The position numbers and the translations under genes were made by a program. Below the pieces are notes generated by a model. The model saw only the letters and a list, made by a program, of their open reading frames with translations, did not search any database and was not told the DNA's origin. From NCBI GenBank assembly GCA_003864495.1, contig ML133414.1, positions 396,495 to 460,494 of the forward strand: a DNA stretch of 64,000 bases, written 5' to 3'. Positions 51,801 to 63,103 of the stretch are shown here, piece after piece. The first letter of the stretch is position 1. Each line of letters starts with the position of its first letter. The stretch is from Nemopilema nomurai (taxonomy: Eukaryota; Cnidaria; Scyphozoa; Rhizostomeae; Rhizostomatidae).

Positions 51801-54800
51801 TTCGAGTACGAGCCTCCAGTTTCGTCTGCGACATTATCTAATCTATCAACATTATTGAATAGGCACATGCAAATACGTGGAATGTCCCTATGGTCCCTGG
51901 TCCCGGTGGACAACCACCTGTGGAAAGGGACAGAGGGCCAGAAAACAGAAACCGACTCCGAAAACAAAGCAAGCTATAAGCTGTAATGGGCTTACACAAA
52001 CATGTTCAGCCAAGCCGGATGTCCAGAGTCGAAACGAAATGTGTGAGTGTCCAAACAAGTTGCTACATGCTAGAGGATTGATTGATAGAAACAGAGTTTT
52101 AGCTGCTGAAATGTCCCTTAGCCTAAAGATTATAGGAAAGGAGTGAAAATGCACGGATGGTAAGTTAAAGACTAAAGAACGAGTGGACCCTATCTGCTAT
52201 AAAGGTTGCTTGTATTGCATGAACAAATAACAAAAGAACATTCTGCTTAAATTATATTGGGTTTAAGACATGTTGTATCTCAAAATTCTGATATTTCTCA
52301 CAACGTAGGCTTCAATAGAAGAGTGCTAAATATTGTTCGTTATACCAAAATAAGATTCTGCTGAAAGTTCTACCACTACATAGGCACATGCAAATACGTG
52401 GAATGTCCTTATGGTCCCTGGTCTGAATGGACAACCACCTGTGGAAAGGGACAGAGGGCCAGAAAACAGAAACCGACTCCGAAAACAAAGCAAGCTATAA
52501 GCTGTAATGGGCTTACACAAACATGCTCTGCCAAGCCGGATGTCCAGCAACGAACCGAAATGTGTGAGTGCCATAGCGAGTTGTTTTGAGAATTGCCAGA
52601 AAATTGAGAGATGGAAACAAATTTTAGTTTCTAGTACATCTCTTGGCAAACGAGTTACGCGACAATATTGAAAATCCCTAGATCCTATGTTTTAGCCTAA
52701 TGGAAGAGTAGGCCCTATTTTCTGAAAAAGAATGCTTGCTTTTCCTTGCACCAATCAAAGTAAAGTCCTGCTGCAAAGATTTCGTGCATCTCAATCATCA
52801 GATACTTAGTTACTTTCCTTTCCACCAAAGTAAAAGTCTGTTGAAAGTTCCTTTACTACATAGGCACATGCAAATACGTGGAATGTCCCTATGGTCCCTG
52901 GTCTAAATGGACAACGACCTGTGGAAAGGGACAGAGGGCCAGAAAACAGAAACCGACTCCGAAAACAAAGCAAGCTATAAGCTGTAATGGGCTTACACAA
53001 ACATGTTCAACCAAGCTGGATGTCCAGCAACGAACCGAAATGTGTGAGTGCCATAGCGAGTTGTTATGAGAATTGCCAGAAAATTGAGAGATGGAAACAA
53101 ATTTTAGTTTCTAGTACATCTCTTGGCAAACGAGTTACGCGACAATATTGAAAATCCCTAGATCCTATGTTTTAGCCTAATGGAAGAGTAGGCCCTATTT
53201 TCTGAAAAAGAATGCTTGCTTTTCCTTGCACCAATCAAAGTAAAGTCCTGCTGCAAAGATTTCGTGCATCTCAATCATCAGATACTTAGTTACTTTCCTT
53301 TCCACCAAAGTAAAAGTCTGTTGAAAGTTCCTTTACTACATAGGCACATGCAAATACGTGGAATGTCCCTATGGTCCCTGGTCTAAATGGACAACGACCT
53401 GTGGAAAGGGACAGAGGGCCAGAAAACAGAAACCGACTCCGAAAACAAAGCAAGCTATAAGCTGTAATGGGCTTACACAAACATGTTCAACCAAGCTGGA
53501 TGTCCAGCAACGAACCGAAATGTGTGAGTGCCATAGCGAGTTGTTATGAGAATTGCCAGAAAATTGAGAGATGGAAACAAATTTTAGTTTCTAGTACATC
53601 TCTTGGCAAACGAGTTACGCGACAATATTGAAAATCCCTAGATCCTATGTTTTAGCCTAATGGAAGAGTAGGCCCTATTTTCTGAAAAAGAATGCTTGCT
53701 TTTCCTTGCACCAATCAAAGTAAAGTCCTGCTGCAAAGATTTCATGCATCTCAATCATCAGATACTTAGTTACTTTCCTTTCCACCAAAGTAAAAGTCTG
53801 TTGAAAGTTCCTTTACTACATAGGCACATGCAAATACGTGGAATGTCCCTATGGTCCCTGGTCTAAATGGACAACGACCTGTGGAAAGGGACAGAGGGCC
53901 AGAAAACAGAAACCGACTCCGAAAACAAAGCAAGCTATAAGCTGTAATGGGCTTACACAAACATGTTCAACCAAGCTGGATGTCCAGCAACGAACCGAAA
54001 TGTGTGAGTGCCATAGCGAGGTGTTTTGAGAATTGCCAGAAAATTGAGAGATGGAAACAAATTTTAGTTTCTAGTACATCTCTTGGCAAACGAGTTACGC
54101 GACAATATTGAAAATCCCTAGATCCTATGTTTTAGCCTAATGGAAGAGTAGGCCCTATTTTCTGAAAAAGAATGCTTGCTTTTCCTTGCACCAATCAAAG
54201 TAAAGTCCTGCTGCAAAGATTTCATGCATCTCAATCATCAGATACTTAGTTACTTTCCTTTCCACCAAAGTAAAAGTCTGTTGAAAGTTCCTTTACTACA
54301 TAGGCACATGCAAATACGTGGAATGTCCCTATGGTCCCTGGTCTAAATGGACAACGACCTGTGGAAAGGGACAGAGGGCCAGAAAACCGAAACCGACTCC
54401 GAAAACAAAGCAAGCTATAAGCTGTAATGGGCTTACACAAACATGTTCAACCAAGCCGGATGTTCAGAGTCGAACCGAAATGTGTGAGTGTCCAAACAAG
54501 TTGTTACATGCTAGAGGATTGATTGATAGAAACAGAGTTTTAGCTGCTGAAATGTCCCTTAGCCTAAAGATTATAGGAAAGGAGTGAAAATGCACGAATG
54601 GTAAGTTAAAGACTAAAGAACGAGTGGACCCTATCTGCTATAAAGGTTGCTTGTATTGCATGAACAAATAACAAAAGAACATTCTGCTTAAATGATATTG
54701 GGTTTAAGACATGTATCTCAAAATTCTGATATTTCTCACAACGTAGGCTTCAATAGAAGGGTGCTAAATATTGTTCGTTATACCAAAATAAGATTCTGCT

Positions 54801-57800
54801 GAAAGTTCTACCACTACATAGGCACATGCAAATACGTGGAATGTCCTTATGGTCCCTGGTCTGAATGGACAACCACCTGTGGAAAAGGACAGAGGGCCAG
54901 AAAACAGAAACCGACTCCGAAAACAAAGCAAGCTATAAGCTGTAATGGGCTTACACAAACATGTTCAACCAAGCCGGATGTTCAGCAACGAACCGAAATG
55001 TGTGAGTGCCATAGCGAGGTGTTTTGAGAATTGCCAGTAAATTGAGAGTTTGAAACAAATTTTAGTTTCTAATATGTCTCTTGGCAAACGAGTTACGCGA
55101 CAATACTGAAAATCTCTAGATCCTATGTTTTAGCCTAATGGAAGAGTAGGCCCTATTTTCTGAAAAAGATTGCTTGCTTTTCCTTGCACCAATCAAAGTA
55201 AAAAGTTCTGCTGCAGAGATTTGATGCATCTCAATAATCAGATACTTAGTTACTTTCCTTTCCACCAAAGTAAAAGTCTGTTGAAAGCAGTGGCGTAGCG
55301 TTAAGGGAAGCTGGTAATGCGCCGCATGACCTGCAAAATCTGACCAAAAATAATTTTAAAAACGCCTTTCTCAAAAAAAGGTTTTTATTGCTTAAACATT
55401 TGCATTGACGATTAATTGAAATTTGTACTGTCGCACCCTTGATCCACCCATCAGAGTTCAATGGATCCACCTTAGCTTTTACCTTGGAAGGAATTTACAA
55501 ATCTTCGTATCCCTTTGTTTTGGACTGACTTTTGGCTACCAACCTTTGTCTGCAGCACTGCTCATTTCCGGGAATGCGGAATGCTCGCCGCATTCCCTGA
55601 TATAAAAGAATTGTTTTTTCCCTCTTTAAGTGTAAAATTTTGCAAAAAAGTAGGATAGAATGTTGTATCAACGAATAATCTATCATGCTAACGAGAGGTT
55701 GCTCCAATTATTTACTCACAGCGTTGAGGACAGAGCTTTGAAAGGGAAGCAACTGACCTCAGCTTGCTTCGTGTTCTCTTGATCAGCATCTGATCAGTCT
55801 TCGACATATAGATTCAAACAACTAGACGATATGGATTATAGGTTTATAAAGATATAGGATTGAACAAATGGTTTAAATTTTAGCTTGAGTGCCAAGTAAG
55901 GGTACGCAAATAGGGGTGGTACGGGGGTCTGCCATTTTAGAATACCATTTTCGTCTGCATGTTGTTTATAAATATTATCATAACCACGAATAAATTGTTA
56001 TAGAAGATCTTGGATGGTTTATCGGCTCAGAGATTGTAGCCTAATTCATTTGAACATAGTCATGTTTGTCATGTCATGTTGTTGTCAAAATTGTCAGGTT
56101 TTTATTATAAAATCTTCATTTCGAATTGTGTTGTAGATGTTCTCTTTGGGCATGATAAGAATGTAAAGAGAGCGCTATCTTAACTGTCTGGTGTTTATAA
56201 AAAGCCATAGCTTCCGGGGGCTTCGCCCCCTTCTGCCCCATTGTGGCGTTGCCCCTTGACCACAGACCCCTCCCCGCATACCCACTTCTGGAACTCACGC
56301 TACGCCACTGGTTGAAAGTTCCTTTACTAAATAGGCACATGCAAATACGTGGAATGTCCCTATGGTCCCTGGTCTGAATGGACAACCACCTGTGGAAAGG
56401 GGCAGAGGGCCAGAAAACAGAAACCGACTCCGAAAACAAAGCAAGCTATAAGCTGTAATGGGCTTACACAAACATGCTCTGCCAAGCCGGATGTCCAGCA
56501 ACGAACCGAAATGTGTGAGTGCCATAGCGAGTTGTTATGAGAATTGCCAGAGAATTTTGAGATGGAAACAAATTTTAGTTTCTAACATGTCTCTTGGCAA
56601 ACGAGTTACGCGACAATACTGAAAATCCCTAGATCCTATGTTTTAGCCTAATGGAAGAGTAGGCCCTATTTTCTGAAAAACGATGCTTGCTTTTTCTTGC
56701 GCCAATCAAAGAAAACTTCTCCTGCAGAGATTTGATGCATTTCAATCATCAGATACTTAGTTACTTTCCTTTCCACCAAAGTAACAAAGTATGTTGAAAG
56801 TTCCTTTACTATATAGGCACATGCAAATACGTGGAATGTCCTTATGGTCCCTGGTCTGAATGGACAACCACCTGTGGAAAGGGACAGAGGGCCAGAAAAC
56901 AGAAACCGACTCCGAAAACAAAGCAAGCTATAAGCTGTAATGGGCTTACACAAACATGTTCAACCAAGCCGGATGTCCAGCAACGAACCGAAATGTGTAT
57001 GTGCCACAGCGAGTTATTAAGAGCTAGAAGAGAGACATATATAAACAAATTCTATTTGCTAATTCTTGAATTGAACGAATACAGGATCATTTTAAAATGC
57101 CCATTTTTAGCTTTATTTATACATAGTACATCATAGGTTTTCTGTGACACTGGGAAATGCACAACATTCTAGCACATCTTGCTCTTATAATACGTTTGTT
57201 GCACTTGGCACATTTGGTAGATGCAAGGTTCATAACTATAAGTCATTGCTTGTCAAGGAAAGGCCCATAAGTGAATAAATTCTGTGCCATGTTTTTTGCT
57301 ACCATAAAGAGGCTTTGTACTTGTTTAAGTAACAAGTATTTGCTATGCATATTTGATTTGTTTCTATGCTTACTTCCTTTTTCTATAATGTATTATTGTA
57401 TCAATTTTGAACCATTTTCTTTGTTCAAATGATCACTGAGAACTGCTGCTCTTACTGCTTACTGCCAAATCGTTCCCCATTTCAGGCAAATGCAACTATG
57501 TAGAATGCAAATACACTGATTGGTCAGAATGGAAGCCAAATTGTGGCAAGAACATGAAGAGAAGCAGAACATTGCAAACGATAAAGAAAGTGATTGAGAA
57601 GGAGAGTTGTGATGGGCTCCCTCAGAGCTGCACAGGTGAAGCGGAGCAAACGGAGAAGAAAGATGAATTATGTAAGCAAAGCTCCTTCTTGTTCCCCGAA
57701 AATGCTGATAGCACGACCCCGCAGTTAAGCCGAAGCTCAATATGCTGGTCTCATTCAGCTATGTATAACAAGAGAGTTTAAATAGCATTGATCTAAGTAT

Positions 57801-60289
57801 GCAACTGTGCAGTTTTAGGGTGTAAACAGCACCGTGGAGAGACATCTCCTGACAAGGCTGAATTTCAACATCCTAAAGCCAGATGTTGCCTATCCTGCTG
57901 AATTTTCTCTCTAAATGCAGTTCATTCATTTGACTTCTTTTATGGCTGATTGTGCAATACCTTCGTGCCTATCTGAACAAGGAATATGACTGAATTTAAA
58001 AGCATATATTCAGCTTGGTCAAAAAGTATCGAAAATGTAGCGAACAAATTAACTTCTCAATGCTCTACAAGTATCTCTATTTGAGTTTTTCAGGAAATGC
58101 ATTTTATCATAATATTACATTTGGTTGCTAAATGTGTTATCTCAAAATGGCGATTGTCCCTTTTGTCCCAGGTGAATGTGACACGGTCAAGTGCGTTGCG
58201 CAGTGGAGCGCATGGTCGGCGTCCTGTGGCTTAGCAACAAGGGTACTCAGGTTTGTGAAAGTGCCAATCAAAGTGAAGAAAGAGTCCTGCGAAGGATTGC
58301 AAACGACCTGTTCCAATTTGACTGAGACACAAACCGATGACCTTTTCTGTGAGTTGTTGTGACGTAATCTATCACTACACGAGGGAGAGAAAACTGGGCA
58401 AATGCGATGCCAGATTGAAAATTTCAGCTTTTAATACGTGTTTGCATGGAGCGAAAGCCTCAGTTGTTCTCCTTCTCTCTCTTTAATAAGGCTGTATCTA
58501 CGAAAGTGGATTCTCTTTTATTCTAGAGCTAGGACCAGCTGGCAAGCTCTTAATAAACATCTAACAAAGACAGGTCATCATTTAATGAGAAGAATGAATA
58601 ATCAGTGCTGTTGTGTTCCGGCATTAGCAACTCACACTTTTTAGAACATTAGCACCAGATTTCGAAGGGTAACATAATACATTAGAAGGATTTCATCATC
58701 ATCATCATTCCAATTGATATAATCACCACCTTAAGATGATGCTACATTGCTGAATCCTTTTATAATCGTTTGTGCTTTTGCCAATCTGTTACATACGCGC
58801 TGCGTTTTTCGCTAAGCATCTACTTCTATTTAGGCGAGAAGACACAACCACCAGTGACAACGCCTCCTCGTGAGTATTTCCTTACACTTCTTCCCTGAGA
58901 GCTTCTTGTAGGCACCTTAGGACATTGTAATAACCTGCTAGCCTGTGCAACGACAACAACAGCATGTACATTAAATGAGAGTGACCATTATTCACGATGC
59001 CAGCCTTCATAGTTGGCCTAACTTTGCCGGAGATCGGCGTTAGTTTGGCTGTCTGGTTAAAGCGACGTCGACAGGTCAAACCTTTTGAATTCACTGACAT
59101 CGACCATTCATCAGGTTACTGAGGCTTTGAACAACACTTGGTTTCAATAAAGTTCGTGAACAGGATAGAGAACACGGAATACCCTAGTCTCTGAACACTG
59201 CCCATACATTTTCAAAAAAAATGGGCCTTTAAGAGATTCATTATTATTACATAGTGACTAGGCGTGCTTTCTTGACAGTGTGGATAACGAGAATATGCTC
59301 CTCCACTGCCTCGCTGCGTCATGACATTAGATTTACATCGAAGTTCAAATTCATGATTTGCAATTGCAGCATTTAGTTCCAAGGAAATCTTTTATCAATA
59401 AAACTTTTTCTCCGAATATTTTGTCACAAAGTATTTCTACGTTGATTCACCTTAGAGAGTTGCAATCAACTTATACTTGTTCTGTCCTCTCCAACAGCTT
59501 CTGATGCAACATGTGGAGTGGTATACAAGTCTGTCGGGTGTTTTAAAAGAAACAAAGAAGCGCAGGTCACTTTTAGTGAGACGTTGTTCATAGACAAGCG
59601 TGCAAAGGGTGATCACTTTCCGTTCAAAGACTACCTCTCGGATTTGGTTTGCAGTTGTGCAACAAAAGCTAAATTTGGAAAGCACAGCTTTTTTGTGGTT
59701 TTATCTACAGGTACTTTAGATAAATTACGTTTCGGTGAATATTCTAATCAGGCACTTTGCAAGATCAGCAGAAAGACCACCGCAATCATTTCTTAATTAA
59801 TCTTGAATCTCAAATACTTTACTGTTTCAAAGACTTGAGATCAACACATCAGGACTCTTAAGCCTCCCTAGATTTTTAAAGAAAAGCTCTCCCTAAATTT
59901 ATCATGAATCTCAAGTATTGAGATCAACGTACAGGACTCTCAAACCTCTCTATATTTTTATAGAAAAGCTCTTCCTGATTTTATCTTGAATCGCAAATAC
60001 TTTATTGTTTCAAAGACTTGAGATCAACGCATCAGGACTCTTTGATCTCCCTAGATTTTTTACAGAAAAGCTCTTGTGTGTGTTTGTACAACTTTAGTAA
60101 TGTGTTCTGTGCGCATTTTAATCTTCAGGGCAGTGTCTGGCGGGAAAAGCAGTTAATGATAATTGGAGTAAACACAGTTCTGTCGATGTGAAGGAGTGCA
60201 ACAATTCATACAACCAGCAGTGCAGTGACAAGAGCTCCCTCTGCATTGGTGCAAAACGCACTCTCTTTGCATACAAAGTGGAGAACTGA
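45802..60289 (+). CDS. Secreted vWA plus 15x TSP1 protein with novel-looking cysteine-containing tail
   Basis: Predicted secreted adhesive or matrix protein, architecturally like anthozoan coadhesin-type proteins. Exons: 45802-45851 (signal peptide MASKLLGILLALYAVNS), 46490-46743, 47425-47513, 48102-48339 (vWA), 48680-48874, 49006-49185, 49573-49752, 50351-50530, 51863-52042, 52384-52563, 52864-53043, 53344-53523, 53824-54003, 54304-54483, 54822-55001, 56335-56514, 56817-56996, 57486-57671, 58172-58348 (TSP1), 58834-58869 (Pro/Thr linker), 59498-59710 and 60129-60289 (tail). Sum 3759 nt, 1252 aa. The vWA domain keeps the MIDAS DDSGS (37-41), the Thr in GGWTYTDRAL and LLTDG. Each TSP1 module has WSxW, six cysteines and a basic KGQRARKQK-like strand. 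The tail (about 1129-1252) contains VGCFKRN, CSCATKAKFG and GQCLAGKAV, similar in style to Cys-rich WSC-like domains of cnidarian proteins. All junction phases agree. Ligand and site of expression are unknown. Confidence 0.9.
47795..48075. repeat. Intronic 15-bp minisatellite in the vWA-TSP1 gene
   Basis: About 18 imperfect units of roughly 15 bp, core TTTACATCCGACTC, with TCTCATCCGACTCGC variants at the right end. It fills most of the intron just before the exon at 48102. The 78-aa plus-strand frame over it is repeat-derived. Confidence 0.85.
51863..56996 (+). repeat. Tandem TSP1 exon-cassette array (nine near-identical modules)
   Basis: Nine 180-nt TSP1 exons (the ninth to the seventeenth coding exons) differ at only a few codons. 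Exon starts 52384, 52864, 53344, 53824 and 54304 are exactly 480 bp apart, so each cassette is a 180-bp exon plus 300-bp intron. The cassettes 52864-53343 and 53344-53823 appear to differ at a single base (53264 G versus 53744 A); the next copy adds two changes near 54021. Two intron types exist: type A begins after the donor with GCCATAGCGAG, type B with GTCCAAACAAG. Type B follows the exons ending 52042 and 54483; all others up to 56514 are type A. Every exon is phase 1-1 and every junction splits a Cys codon as T/GC, so any number of cassettes stays in frame. Confidence 0.95.
55288..56310. mobile_element. 1023-bp non-autonomous hAT-like transposon in a TSP1 array intron
   Basis: Terminal inverted repeat CAGTGGCGTAGCGT at the left and ACGCTACGCCACTG at the right, flanked by an exact 8-bp duplication GTTGAAAG (55280-55287 and 56311-56318). 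The 8-bp duplication and CAGTGGCGTAG terminus are diagnostic of hAT elements. A GGGGGCTTCGCCCCC palindrome lies near the right end (56216-56230). No transposase-like frame is seen. Removing it in thought restores a normal type A intron (TCTGTTGAAAGTTCCTTTAC), so it inserted after the cassette had formed. Confidence 0.93.
59800..60075. repeat. Three tandem copies of a roughly 85-105-bp repeat in the last intron of the vWA-TSP1 gene
   Basis: Each copy runs from ATCTTGAATCTCAAATACTTT-like sequence through GAGATCAACGCATCAGGACTC and CCCTAGATTTTT to GAAAAGCTCT. The middle copy lacks the ACTTTACTGTTTCAAAGACTT part. Intronic, no coding role. Confidence 0.85.
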
Positions 60290-63103
60290 GATACTCTTTC
60301 ACTGTATTGTCAACTTGATTATTGGTTGTTTCAATTATATTCAAATCATTGTTTCGGAGCAGTGACTTAGCAAGAATCTTTGTCTCTTTGCTCAAAATCT
60401 CAACTTAAATGGTAATAAGATTCTCATGTGTAGTTGCTCTTTTTTGCCTTTTTTCTGCGATACAGTTTTTTGCATTTTCTGCATTTATGAGTGAAAATAA
60501 AAGCGAGCCTTCGATGGAACAGACCCTGTGACATTCTATAACCAACCAACAGAAGAAGAAACTAGTCTTCTCTTCTAATTCAATCAAAATAAATTCATCG
60601 TGATAAAAGCAATTCGCTAAAAGTGATAAAAGAAAAAGTAGATAAAAGCTTTCGATCAGCTAAGGTTTCCATAGCATAAAAATGCTCAACGAAAGTCAAC
60701 ACAAGTTTAAAGTAGAGACATTCCTAGTGCCAACATGTCTTCTTCTCCGTCTCCGACGATGCATTTCGTGTCACATTGAGCAAATCCCTAGTCCAAAGCA
60801 GGGTTTTGCAAATGCTCAAAATTATCAGGAGAGAAACAGCTAGAATCTCGATAGCAACATGCTACATGCTCATTACGCGTATATATATTATGGGAATTCA
60901 TGCTTGATGCATGGTTTGAAGAACATATGGTCATTTGTGTGCACTCTATGCGGTTCTTCGTTCAATTATTCATGCGATATATAGCTGATTTGCTCTAGCG
61001 CCAACAAGGCATCAGAGTAGGGTGCACGAATACTCCCACAGGGAAACAGTAGCAGACAAGGGCAAAGATTGAAATGCTTGTGATTTTCTAGGGGGCGAAA
61101 ATTAAGGAGGAACGTCCTTTAAAAACAATAGATGCTTCCATGACACACCTAAGCCACGTCCATTTTCTATTGTTTGGCGAGGAAGGTTTGCCTTCTAGGA
61201 TGTTTTTGTCTGAAAGAAACTCAACAACTTTTCTGCACTCTGGGTGTATGAAATCCTAACCATACTTTATGTTTGAGTTGAACATGAAGATAGGCAAGTT
61301 GTTTTTAGCCTTTAACGTAAGTGATAACAAACTAGCCTTTCTCGGAATTTATATTAATGGTTCACATCGTATTATCCATTATTTTGAAAATTCAATGTCT
61401 TGCTAGGTTGATTTTTGTTAGGTTACTTTGTTAGATTCAAATTGCATAGCTGATATGCAGGTCAACTTCAATAGCAATGCACTGTAGAACTCAGGAAAGT
61501 CCTCAAAGATTCTTTTCCTCTTATTAGGAAAACTCCCATAATAAGATATAAATAGAATCTCTACTTGACTATCGCAATTGGAACATCCGCCAGTACCAAA
61601 TGAATTAAACAGGACAGGTCATTTGAAAGAAGTCGCATTTTTGTCAAGGTCAGATATTCTCATGTTGTGGTCTGATGCTCCGTGAATTGCAGTATAGAAA
61701 ATTGTAATCTCAAGGATACACATCTACAATTCTCATTAGAATTTACTGTCGTAGTTCAAACTCTCTAGGGAATTCGCAATGCATTGCATCCAAGGTTTAT
61801 GTCAACGACTGCAAATTTAGCGCCCATTGTGTCCCCCCCCCCCCTCTTGTACTCGCAGCTTGGGCACGTGTCAATCAATTACTGCCACTAAAGAGCAACC
61901 TTTTCACCTCTTCCCAGCTCCTTCTCGCATCTTTGCTTACCATCACGTATCCAAACAAAATGATGCATGCTTTCAACCTCTTAAGGCACGAAAAAGCTGA
62001 GTACCGCCAGTTATTTAAACAGCTTTAGACCCATTGGGGACGGGGGACTGGAGGACTGGGAAGTAGCGTTTGTAATGCATATTGTACCTACTTCTCCCCT
62101 CTTGCGCTTCAAATGAGAAAACCTCGCACCGATTAAAATTTTCCACAAGTAGCAAGTTTAATGCAAAGTGGTTTATTATCTTGCTGTGTTGCAATGTAAA
62201 TGCTTTATGGATTTGTAGCCCGATAACAAGTTCTGCTCCTGCATGGAGTTCATAAACCTTAGTGTTCTATGGTCTTTGGACAACATGGCCCTAACGCCTA
62301 TACACCATCATAACATGCTGGGCCCAATCTTTCTGCCATAAAATGCCAGGTTGGTGGCATGCAAATGAAAGCTCTGGGGGCTAGAAGATAAAGCGACCTG
62401 AGCGGTTCCTTCTCTGCAAAGGGAACCTATATGCTTTATATGTAAGAGTAGGGAATGAATAAGGATCATTGATTGAGTTGGAAACATCACAATCAATTCA
62501 ATTCAGTATGGAAGCAAGACTTCCCTGCTTAATTGCTAAAAGCACTTATTGTCCACGTGGCTTTCGAATACTTCAAATCAATGAACACAGAAGCCATAAA
62601 TTTTTTAGGTGAATGCTCTTCCAAATTGACAATCCGTAAAACACACATTAAGTCACCGCTGCACATTTACTCGCTTAATTATTGATGACACCACTCTGAT
62701 AATCTGAAAATAACTTCATAAGAAATGTTCACCAATGGGAATTTCCCAAAATTTAGAATAAACTCAGAATTTGATATCTATGAAAGCATGCAAGGATTGC
62801 ACCATACTCATCTATTTTCTAAATTATTAATGCTTGCACTTTGCCAAAGTCAATTCCGCCAACGCAGCACAAAATGAGGGCATTTCGGAGATATTTTCTG
62901 AAAGTGATTTGCTTTTGAGGAACATAATAAGTAGTTACACTATCAAGAGATCATCAAAATTTTGCCAACATATGAGTCATGCCTTTGCTTCTAGCAGTCT
63001 AAGTATGATAGATTACCCCCTGATTTTAGTTGACTTTACAGCAGATAATTGGTTAGGCGTTCTATTAAAAAGCCACTGCCTGACTAAAAATCACAAAATA
63101 AAA
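60290..63103. other. 3' UTR and intergenic stretch between the two vWA genes
   Basis: AATAAA at 60496-60501 is a candidate polyadenylation signal 207 nt after the stop; another AATAAA lies near 60587. Beyond that I see no exon. A poly-C run (near 61830-61845) is present. The promoter of the second vWA gene must lie at the right end, but I recognise no TATA box there. Confidence 0.45.

Noticed and set aside
52384..54303. Regular spaced repeats resembling a CRISPR-like array
   Set aside because: The 480-bp period is explained by tandem exon-intron duplication in a eukaryotic gene; there are no short repeat-spacer units.
52806..56953. Series of 64-95-aa minus-strand frames repeated along the TSP1 array
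   Set aside because: They are antisense shadows of the repeated 180-nt exons, not independent genes.
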